19,499 nt of DNA from the NCBI GenBank assembly GCA_003649085.1, contig QMQV01000021.1, positions 1 through 19,499 of the forward strand, in the 5' to 3' direction. Numbering within the stretch: the first letter of the stretch is position 1; every line of letters begins with the position of its first letter. Source of the stretch: Thermoproteota archaeon (GTDB lineage: Archaea; Thermoproteota; Methanomethylicia; Methanomethylicales; B66-G16). Below, in pieces: positions 13,632 through 19,499 of the stretch. A program made the position numbers and the translations under genes. The notes under the pieces are model-generated. The model was given only the letters and a program-made list of their open reading frames with translations. It was not told where the DNA came from and did not search any database.

Positions 13632-13732
13632 ATCTGTTTCACAGCTAAGCGGTAGTATTTCTGCGAAGCTTAAGCTTTTATTCTCCCAAGTAGCTTAAGA
13701 TTAGAGCTAAGAAAAGCTTTGAGGTGCAATCT

Positions 13733-14047
13733 ATGAGCGTGCAAGCTGAAATATTCTTTGAAGATAAGGAAACAGGCATTAAGCTAGCTAAGGAAGGTTG
13801 GAACCTGGTTGTCTACAAGGAGGGAGTTTCGGAGCCAACGGATGTCATTAAGTGTTTTTTCGAAGGCAATGAGAAGATTAAGCCAATAGCTCCAGGGGGC
13901 GTGTCCAAGGGCAAATACTTGCTCTATCCTGGAGGACCTGTTGTAGACGTTTTGTCGGTGGAAGGGAGGACTGATGCTTTAAGGGGCTTTAGAGTCGTGG
14001 TAAGCGTTGCAGATGGAAAGATATTGAAGATGGGCAGGTTCTATTAA
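13733..14047 (+). CDS. Unrecognised 104-residue protein
   Basis: I do not recognise the family. It is a small soluble protein of mostly beta character: an N-terminal AEIFFEDKETG strand-turn, a central GKYLLYPGGPVVDVL segment and a C-terminal RVVVSVADGKILKMGRFY pair of strands. One cysteine, no signal and no membrane segment. The frame can be opened at a GTG at 13724, but GAGGTG at 13721-13726 is a ribosome site for the ATG six nt further on, so I start at 13733. It ends 3 nt from the convergent SepCysS gene. Coding is supported by the ribosome site and by composition. Confidence 0.65.
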   Translation: MSVQAEIFFEDKETGIKLAKEGWNLVVYKEGVSEPTDVIKCFFEGNEKIKPIAPGGVSKGKYLLYPGGPVVDVLSVEGRTDALRGFRVVVSVADGKILKMGRFY

Positions 14048-14050
14048 GCT

Positions 14051-15301
14051 TCATCCTCTTTCTTTAACTTCAACGCCAACATCCCTGATATTGAACTCCC
14101 TTGTATACCTGTCGATTATTTCGTAGAATACATCCCTAACCCTCTTAATCTCATCCCATGATAAGCCATAAACCGAGATCTTAATATGCTTTGTGAGCCC
14201 CCTCTGAACCCCTATAATACCTCTTTTCTCAAGCTCTTCAGCTAAGAAAAAGCCCTTCCTCTTATGTCTCTTCGAGATCTCCCATAAAATCGGGGTCTCA
14301 AAATGCGTTAAGTGATGGTTATGAGGTTTTTCACCAAGCTGTTTAATGCCATCAATCTTCTCCATTTCCTCAATAAACCACCTAACCTTCTCGAGCTCCT
14401 CATGCCATTTCTTCACCCTCTCAACAACATAGGGGAAAGCGTGCATAGCTGAAATCAGCGGAAGCCCCCCTATGCTACAGCCAAAGAGGTTAACCATTTT
14501 GTTTGGGAAACTCCTCTTGCTCCACTCAAGAGCTGTTGAGACGCTTTTAAGCACATCACCTGAGTATCCTCTTATAACGAGGAAGCCTAATGGAGCTAAG
14601 GAGGCCATGGACTTGTGAGCTGATATCGTCAAGAAGTTGGCTTTCATAGCCTTCATGTTAACTGGCATAACGCCAGCCGTGTAAGCTGCGTTTACCATAA
14701 ACGGTATGCCGTAGCTTTCAGCTATTCTTCCTACTTCCTCGGCATTAGCTAAGTTACCGTAGTATGGGTCGACGTGCGTTAAAACCACTAAAGCTGGAGG
14801 CTTGCCGAATTTGCTCTTAACCTCCTCAATTTTCTCAGCATATTTCTCGACTTGAACTTTAAACTCAGGATAGCCAGTATTAGGTACTTCAACTAAGCTC
14901 ACGCCGCAAAGCTCAGCTGCTACAACCGTAGTATAGTGGCATAAAGAGTCTACGACAGCTACCTTCGCGAAGCCCCCTTCCTCAGCTTTCATCGAGATGG
15001 CTTTGAAGACAGCAAACTGCGCAGCTCTACAGCCAAACGTGTGCTCAGCCGTTTCTCCGCCGAAAAACTCAGCAACATCATGTAAAAAGCTCTTAACAGG
15101 AGGAAAACCGAGCGTATCTGATCTACCTTCAATGCAATCATAGCATAGCGAGTAGCCGACTTCAAGCCACCCTTCTTCAAGAAGCTTTTCAGCCACGTTA
15201 TCTGGGAGCTTCCCACCTGTCATGAGCGGGTTGACGATGATTAACCCCTTATACTTGTTTAAAAGCTGATGGTATCGGCTAACCCTCTTATCTAAGCTCA
15301 T
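14051..15301 (-). CDS. pscS: O-phospho-L-seryl-tRNA:Cys-tRNA synthase (SepCysS)
   Basis: A 416-residue PLP enzyme that converts phosphoseryl-tRNA(Cys) to cysteinyl-tRNA(Cys) using a sulfur donor, the tRNA-dependent route to cysteine known in methanogens and some other archaea. Fold-type I features are visible: HTFGCRAAQFAVFK near 87-100, a VDPYYGN loop, and AHKS with Lys230 as the PLP lysine. The conserved cysteines of the family appear as Cys53-x-x-Cys56 (SLCYDC) and Cys275 (LFGCSIGG), matching the three needed for sulfur transfer. Length is slightly greater than the usual 370-400. It follows a B12-binding radical SAM gene by 42 nt on the same strand, likely one transcript. The partner SepRS (which loads phosphoserine) is not in the window. 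Confidence 0.9.
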   Translation of the reverse strand: MSLDKRVSRYHQLLNKYKGLIIVNPLMTGGKLPDNVAEKLLEEGWLEVGYSLCYDCIEGRSDTLGFPPVKSFLHDVAEFFGGETAEHTFGCRAAQFAVFKAISMKAEEGGFAKVAVVDSLCHYTTVVAAELCGVSLVEVPNTGYPEFKVQVEKYAEKIEEVKSKFGKPPALVVLTHVDPYYGNLANAEEVGRIAESYGIPFMVNAAYTAGVMPVNMKAMKANFLTISAHKSMASLAPLGFLVIRGYSGDVLKSVSTALEWSKRSFPNKMVNLFGCSIGGLPLISAMHAFPYVVERVKKWHEELEKVRWFIEEMEKIDGIKQLGEKPHNHHLTHFETPILWEISKRHKRKGFFLAEELEKRGIIGVQRGLTKHIKISVYGLSWDEIKRVRDVFYEIIDRYTREFNIRDVGVEVKERG

Positions 15302-15343
15302 CCCCTTACCTCTCCGCGAGCATTGGAAGAGAGCTTAGCTAAT

Positions 15344-16738
15344 CTAAATCTTCTTCGCCCGCTTACTAGGTATCAAGTAGTTTTTTAAAACTAACATGAT
15401 GAGAGGTAGCCTGCCCTTCCTAATTTGCTTGTAGATAAAGCCAAGCCTTAGATAGAAGCTCCTATACGCTTCAGCTACAAGCCTTTCAAGCTCTTCGGCG
15501 CTAAGCTCCTTAGTCCTCATAACAGGCTTGACCGTAGTGTACTTGCTCCAATCATTGGTAAGCAACAACCCCTCTCTCTTAGCGTATTCGTAAATGTATG
15601 TCCCAGGATACGGCGTTATTACGGTAAACTGGGCGAAGTCTAAGTCAAGCTTTTTAGCGAACTTAATGGTCTGCTTAACGTCCTCCCTAGTTTCTCCAGG
15701 AGCTCCTATGACAAAGGAGCCCGTAACCTCGATGCCGACCTCCTTAATCATCTTAACAGCTTTAACTATTTGCTCGATCTTAATGCCCTTTCTAAGAGCG
15801 TTTAAGACGCGCTGCACGCCAGATTCTATGCCTACGTAAATCATGTTGCAGCCAGCTTTTTTAAGCCAATAGAGAAGCTCACGTGACAAGTTATCTACTC
15901 TTGCGCCGCAAGCAAAGGCTATGTTTAGGCCTCTCCTCAAGATTTCCTTAGCGATGTTAATAGCCCTCTTCTGGTCAAACGTGAAGTTGTCGTCAGCAAA
16001 TTCTATATGCTTAACCTTGTACTTATCAACTAACTCTTCAATCTCATCCACAACGTTTCCAGGACTTCTCCCTCTAAACTTCTTACCAAACATCAATGAG
16101 CTTGAGCAGAAAATGCAGTTATATGGACATCCTCTACTAGACATTATGTTTGCCAGTAGCGTTTGCTTACCAAACACCATATACCTTTCCATTGGCAATA
16201 GATGTCTAGCTGGAAAAGGCAGCGAATCAAGGTCTTCAATAAAAGGTCTTTTAGGCGTAAAGCGTATTTCATCGCCTTTTCTAAAAGCTAAGCCTTTAAC
16301 ATCTTCAATAGGTTGGTTGTTCTCAAGCGATTTTACGAGCTCGAGCAGCGTCATTTCCCCTTCTCCAATAGCTACAGCGTCAAGCTTAGGAGACATGGAA
16401 AGAGTCTCTTCAGGCATAAAAGTTGGATGCGGCCCACCTATTATCGTGAAAACTTCAGGTTTAGCCTCCTTAGCTGCGTTTACGGTCCTAATCGCATCGT
16501 ATATTGTGGGCGTTGTAGAAGTTACGCCTACGACATCTGGATCGTAACTTCTAACCTCTCTCTTCACGTCTTCAAAGGTATAGTCTAAGACGGGGGCATC
16601 TAAGATCTTCACGTCATAGCCATTTTTCTCCAATACAGCTGCTAAATAAGCTAAGCCCAGCGGGGGCGCTTTAAGGCCGATAACCCTAGCTGTCTCGATA
16701 TCCGCCGTAGTAGGGGGATTAACCAGTAAGACTTTCAC
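15344..16738 (-). CDS. B12-binding-domain radical SAM protein
   Basis: A 464-residue enzyme. Residues 1-140 form the Rossmann-like B12-binding domain (MKVLLVNPP start, GGPHPTF and GEGE motifs). The radical SAM domain follows with Cys204/Cys208/Cys211 (GCPYNCIFC), which bind the [4Fe-4S] cluster, and DDNFTFD and GIESG motifs further on. This is the large COG1032 family, whose members do methylations, cyclisations or methylthiolations; the substrate cannot be told. The start is GTG; GGAGG lies just upstream with a short 3-nt spacer. The basic C-terminal tail is common in the family. It precedes SepCysS and lies downstream of a candidate C/D box sRNA on the same strand. Confidence 0.85.
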   Translation of the reverse strand: MKVLLVNPPTTADIETARVIGLKAPPLGLAYLAAVLEKNGYDVKILDAPVLDYTFEDVKREVRSYDPDVVGVTSTTPTIYDAIRTVNAAKEAKPEVFTIIGGPHPTFMPEETLSMSPKLDAVAIGEGEMTLLELVKSLENNQPIEDVKGLAFRKGDEIRFTPKRPFIEDLDSLPFPARHLLPMERYMVFGKQTLLANIMSSRGCPYNCIFCSSSLMFGKKFRGRSPGNVVDEIEELVDKYKVKHIEFADDNFTFDQKRAINIAKEILRRGLNIAFACGARVDNLSRELLYWLKKAGCNMIYVGIESGVQRVLNALRKGIKIEQIVKAVKMIKEVGIEVTGSFVIGAPGETREDVKQTIKFAKKLDLDFAQFTVITPYPGTYIYEYAKREGLLLTNDWSKYTTVKPVMRTKELSAEELERLVAEAYRSFYLRLGFIYKQIRKGRLPLIMLVLKNYLIPSKRAKKI

Positions 16739-16765
16739 AAGCCTCCCGCCTTAGACTAAGCTGTT

Positions 16766-16825
16766 GGCTCAGAGGGGTGAACGCTTCGTCATATGCTCTC
16801 TGAGATCGAGGACCTCCTCATCGCC
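16766..16825 (-). ncRNA. Second candidate C/D box guide sRNA
   Basis: Read on the minus strand the 60-nt segment runs: GG, C box CGATGA (16818-16823), a 15-nt guide, D' box CAGA (16799-16802), a 7-nt spacer, C' box TGACGA (16786-16791), a 13-nt guide (16773-16785), D box CTGA (16769-16772) and GCC. The ends GG and CC can pair. Its C box, the first four guide bases (GGAG), the 15-nt first guide and the CAGA D' box match the candidate at 11797-11852, which makes chance less likely. An A/T-rich box (CTAAAAATAG on this strand) lies about 27 nt before the 5' end. Its 3' end is 27 nt before the radical SAM start codon, so it could be cut from that leader. C' is imperfect and no target was identified. 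Confidence 0.42.
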
Positions 16826-16844
16826 AATAGTAATATACTCCTTT

Positions 16845-16860
16845 AAGCTATTTTTAGCTT
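16845..16860. repeat. Short inverted repeat
   Basis: AAGCTA-TTTT-TAGCTT can form a 6-bp stem with a 4-base loop. It overlaps the A/T-rich box that may be the promoter of the minus-strand sRNA. It may be an operator or nothing more than composition. Confidence 0.3.
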
Positions 16861-16949
16861 ACCCCCCATAGCTTGGTCAAATAGCTTTAGCCAAAAACAT
16901 TTTAGCGCTTAGAATCTGTGTATGGTAGCGTAGACGAGGTAGCGAAGTC

Positions 16950-18257
16950 TTGGCTTACGAGCTGCCTCCAACAGCTAAAATGAAGCTAAGCGAGATAAAG
17001 GAACTTCAAAGCAAGCTCTTAAGAGCTTTGATAAGAAGAGTTTATGAAAAAGTCCCGTTTTACCATAAGAAGCTCAAAGAAGTTGGCTTAACGCCAGACG
17101 ATGTTAAAAGTGTTGAAGACCTTCAGAAAAAGAAGTTTTTCACTGTAAAAGACGATTTAAGAGCAAACTACCCACTAGGCTTGTTAGCTGTATCACAACG
17201 AGAAGTCGTTAGAATACACGCTTCTTCAGGCACGACGGGCTTGCCTACAATAATGGCTTATACCCAAGGAGATATTGAGAGGTGGGCTGAGCTAAACGCG
17301 AGATGCTTAGCTGTAGCAGGAGCTTCGCAAGAAGATGTTGTCCAAGTGGCGTACGGCTATGGGCTTTTCACGGGAGGGCTTGGACTACACTACGGTGCTG
17401 AAAAACTAGGAGCTAAAGTCATACCAGCAAGCGTAGGCAATACTAAGAGGCAGATTAAGCTTATGAAAGACCTAAAGGCAACTGTGCTATGTTGTACACC
17501 ATCCTATGCCCTCTACATAGCTGAAGTAGCTAGAGAAGAAGGCGTTGACCCGGGAAGAGACCTTAACCTAAACTTAGGGATTTTCGGGGCAGAACCTTGG
17601 TCTGAAGGAACTAGGAAGAGAATCGAAGAGGAGCTTGACCTCAGAGCTCACGATATATACGGGATGTCAGAGCTATATGGTCCTGGAGTTGCCATAGAGT
17701 GTGTTGAGCGCAATGGTTTACACGTCTGGTGTGATCACTTCATAGTTGAGGTAATAGACCCTAAGACAGGAGAAGCCCTTGAACCAGGAGAGGAAGGAGA
17801 ACTTGTTTTCACGACGTTAACGAAAGAAGCCTTGCCCCTAATACGCTATAGAAGCAGGGATATATCGATCTTAGAAGAAGAGCCTTGTAGCTGCGGTCTA
17901 GAACATCCTAGAATTATGAGGATTAGAGGCAGGACCGACGACATGATAAAAGTGAGAGGCGTAGCTGTTTTCCCAAGCCAAGTTGAAGAGGTTTTGTCTC
18001 GAATAGACGGCTTAGCTGGGCATTATCAGATAATTGTCGATAGGGACGGACCTCTCGACAAGCTCAAGGTTAGAGTTGAAGTAGCTTCAAGCTATGTAAG
18101 CGACAAGCTATCAGACCTAATGAAGCTGCAGCAGAAAGTTGAAGAAGAGCTTCGCGAAGCCTTAGCTGTTAGAGCTGAAGTTGAGCTCGTTGAGCCAAAA
18201 GGCTTGCCTAGAAGCGAGGGCAAAGCTCAGAGAGTAATAGACTTGAGGAAGGTGTGA
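16950..18257 (+). CDS. paaK: Phenylacetate-CoA ligase family enzyme
   Basis: A 435-residue adenylate-forming ligase that would make an aryl- or acyl-CoA from acid, ATP and CoA. The ATP loop [11 protein letters not shown] is at 90-100, YGMSE near 232 is the adenine motif, [10 protein letters not shown] opens the C-terminal lid, and a Lys near 424 in the PRSEGKAQR segment is in the place of the catalytic lysine. The CSCG motif is typical of PaaK. Length is the family norm. The start is TTG after GAGGT. It overlaps the following ACT-domain gene by 4 nt; this PaaK-ACT pairing is common in archaea, where such ligases act with 2-oxoacid:ferredoxin oxidoreductases in aromatic amino-acid fermentation. 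No such oxidoreductase is in the window. Confidence 0.92.
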   Translation: MAYELPPTAKMKLSEIKELQSKLLRALIRRVYEKVPFYHKKLKEVGLTPDDVKSVEDLQKKKFFTVKDDLRANYPLGLLAVSQREVVRIHASSGTTGLPTIMAYTQGDIERWAELNARCLAVAGASQEDVVQVAYGYGLFTGGLGLHYGAEKLGAKVIPASVGNTKRQIKLMKDLKATVLCCTPSYALYIAEVAREEGVDPGRDLNLNLGIFGAEPWSEGTRKRIEEELDLRAHDIYGMSELYGPGVAIECVERNGLHVWCDHFIVEVIDPKTGEALEPGEEGELVFTTLTKEALPLIRYRSRDISILEEEPCSCGLEHPRIMRIRGRTDDMIKVRGVAVFPSQVEEVLSRIDGLAGHYQIIVDRDGPLDKLKVRVEVASSYVSDKLSDLMKLQQKVEEELREALAVRAEVELVEPKGLPRSEGKAQRVIDLRKV

Positions 18258-18649
18258 GAGGTTTGGTGAAGCAGATAAGCGTCTTCCTGGAAAACAAGCC
18301 TGGTAGACTAGCTGAGCTAATGAAGGTCTTAGAAGGGTCAAAGATTAAGGTTAAGGCTATGGGCATAGCTGAGACAGGTAGCTACGGTGTTATCAGGATG
18401 GTCGTCGACAGGCATGAAGAAGCTTTAAAGACCCTTAGAGAAGCCAACATGGCTGCAAACGAAGCTTCCGTGTTAGCCATAAGCTTAGAAGACGGCTTAT
18501 ACAAGGCTAGCAAGGCGCTTGGAGAAGCTGGCGTCAACATAGAGTATGCTTACACAGCTTTAAACGCAGTCATAGTGAAGGTGGACGATGAGGCTAGAGC
18601 GAGAAAAGCCCTCGAGCAAGCTGGTGTAAAGGTTTTAGAACACATATAA
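18254..18649 (+). CDS. Tandem ACT-domain regulatory protein
   Basis: A 131-residue protein made of two ACT domains (about 4-66 and 71-131), each a ligand-binding beta-alpha-beta unit that senses amino acids. The first starts [15 protein letters not shown], the classic ACT opening with the Pro-Gly turn; the second has [14 protein letters not shown]. It probably binds an aromatic or other amino acid and modulates the PaaK enzyme encoded just upstream. The GTG start at 18254 overlaps the TGA of paaK (GTGA) and AAGGTG precedes it; a GTG at 18266 with GAGGT close upstream is an alternative that would drop four residues. Function beyond ligand sensing is inferred. Confidence 0.85.
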   Translation: MRGLVKQISVFLENKPGRLAELMKVLEGSKIKVKAMGIAETGSYGVIRMVVDRHEEALKTLREANMAANEASVLAISLEDGLYKASKALGEAGVNIEYAYTALNAVIVKVDDEARARKALEQAGVKVLEHI

Positions 18650-18725
18650 TTAGGAAAAAGCTTTATTTCCTTAACCTTAGCTAACTAGCAAATTAAGTTA
18701 GGCTAACAACCTCGGGGGGCAGTTA

Positions 18726-19298
18726 TTGGCACTTAGAGCAGCTTTAATGATCTTATCCTTCGTCTTAGCTCTCGGACCTATAGTCTACGGCTTATATCTC
18801 TACAACTGGAACGTTTACGAATACGTAACACCAACTTTTCCAGAAGGCATTGGCTTAGGAGGATTACCCTCAATTTCAATTGGAGGGGTAGAAGCAGAGC
18901 ATTTTGGAGCAGGCGCTTTTGAGCTGACGCTGTACCTCGTTGTCGACAACCAGATGGACACTCAGCTCACCGTATCCAACGTGACCTTTGACCTATACTG
19001 CAGTGAACACAACGTTAAGCTCGGCAGCGCTTACATGGAGTCAAGCGTGGAAGTGCCTGCAGGACAAACAGCTAACGTGCCAGTAAAAATGGTCGGGACA
19101 TTCGATGGCTTTACTCACGTAGTAAGCTACCATAGCTACACGTACACAGACCCCGTCACAAACCAAACAGTATACGTTGTCAGCTTTCCAGCGAACATCA
19201 AGAACGGCGTTTTGAAGCTAAGCTTCTACCAAGTTGAGCTGCAGTCATCGTTTGAATACGCCAACGTGCCAATATCGTTTGAGTTTGGAGGTGAGTAA
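18726..19298 (+). CDS. Membrane-anchored LEA14/WHy-like protein
   Basis: A 190-residue protein. Residues about 3-24 are one membrane segment (signal anchor), the rest is outside. Residues about 60-125 look like a LEA14/WHy beta sandwich: VDNQMDTQLTVSNVTFDLY, then SSVEVPAGQTANVPVKM, the alternating strands found in archaeal surface proteins of this type. A short ladder of Tyr-rich strands follows and the end is acidic. The start is TTG, chosen because GGGGGG at 18714-18719 is 6 nt upstream. The stop is 3 nt before the next gene, so the two are an operon. The role, perhaps cell-surface assembly, is not known. Confidence 0.75.
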   Translation: MALRAALMILSFVLALGPIVYGLYLYNWNVYEYVTPTFPEGIGLGGLPSISIGGVEAEHFGAGAFELTLYLVVDNQMDTQLTVSNVTFDLYCSEHNVKLGSAYMESSVEVPAGQTANVPVKMVGTFDGFTHVVSYHSYTYTDPVTNQTVYVVSFPANIKNGVLKLSFYQVELQSSFEYANVPISFEFGGE

Positions 19299-19301
19299 TA
19301 G

Positions 19302-19499
19302 GTGGCTAGAGTAAACTTCCTAGGGTTTATAGCTGGCGCACTGATAATATACCTGGTTTTCTTCGATGCTCCGTGGTGGACTTTAAGCGCTGGAGAAGCG
19401 CTATCCCTACAAGTATCTCCATTTAACATAACCATGGTGGTCTTAAATAGCCCAGCCGAGGTCCCCGTAATCTACTATATCACGTTAGCAGCTAAGATA
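19302..19499 (+). CDS. Membrane protein, N-terminal part (cut by window end)
   Basis: Sixty-six codons are present; the rest is outside the window. The GTG start is 6 nt after GGAGGTGA (19288-19295), the best ribosome site in the window. The protein opens with a membrane segment (about residues 5-21), then an external WWTLSAGEALSLQVSPFN stretch. I do not recognise the family. It follows the LEA14-like gene by 3 nt and is probably made with it as a surface pair. Confidence 0.7.
   Translation, partial: MARVNFLGFIAGALIIYLVFFDAPWWTLSAGEALSLQVSPFNITMVVLNSPAEVPVIYYITLAAKI

Noticed and set aside
13666..13677. AAGCTTAAGCTT palindrome between the HD-domain gene and the small orphan gene
   Set aside because: AGCT and AAGCTT are very frequent across this window, so a 12-base palindrome of these words is weak evidence for an operator.
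15921..16547. A 208-codon open frame on the plus strand
   Set aside because: It lies wholly opposite the radical SAM gene, whose catalytic cysteines are intact; the composition (Ser/Leu-rich) is that of an antisense shadow.
1..19499. tRNA, rRNA, CRISPR arrays, insertion sequences or integrase genes
   Set aside because: No cloverleaf, repeat-spacer pattern, transposase or terminal repeats were seen on either strand.

Overview
The window looks like part of an archaeal chromosome, probably a (hyper)thermophilic TACK-type lineage; I cannot name the genus. The evidence is an O-phosphoseryl-tRNA:cysteinyl-tRNA synthase (SepCysS), TATA-box promoters with short leaders, many GTG and TTG starts behind GGAGG-type ribosome binding sites, a PaaK-plus-ACT gene pair, LEA14/WHy-type and PKD-domain surface proteins, and two candidate archaeal C/D box sRNAs. 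Genes are tightly packed, with several 4-nt overlaps.

Left part (1-11.7 kb), redox island. It begins with the 3' end of a CCG-domain (HdrB-like) gene that overlaps a small two-cluster ferredoxin (HdrC-like). A leftward operon follows: GlcD-type FAD dehydrogenase, GlcF-type iron-sulfur/CCG subunit, and a GcvH-like lipoyl carrier. It is divergent from a rightward LutA-LutB pair, with no LutC. After an unrecognised convergent gene come an NRAMP-fold membrane protein without the metal-binding motifs, a membrane-anchored PKD protein and a lipoate-protein ligase with a fused accessory domain. A leftward pair encoding an HdrE/NarI-like b-type cytochrome and an HdrD/DsrK-like CCG protein closes the island. 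Read together, this suggests oxidation of a 2-hydroxy acid (lactate or glycolate), with electrons passing through CCG iron-sulfur proteins, and possibly a lipoyl carrier, to a membrane quinone-reactive module. The substrate and the role of the lipoyl protein are inference.

Middle (11.66-12.13 kb): a 470-nt stretch with no intact gene. It holds the promoter of the cytochrome operon, a candidate C/D box sRNA with its own TATA box, what looks like a frameshifted coding remnant on the minus strand, and a perfect 18-bp palindrome at the promoter of the next gene.

Right part (12.1-19.5 kb), mixed housekeeping and accessory genes: a sugar-nucleotide epimerase, an HD-domain hydrolase, a small orphan protein, a leftward pair of B12-binding radical SAM enzyme and SepCysS, a second candidate C/D box sRNA, phenylacetate-CoA ligase followed by a double-ACT regulator, and a LEA14-like membrane-anchored protein followed by a second membrane protein cut by the window edge.
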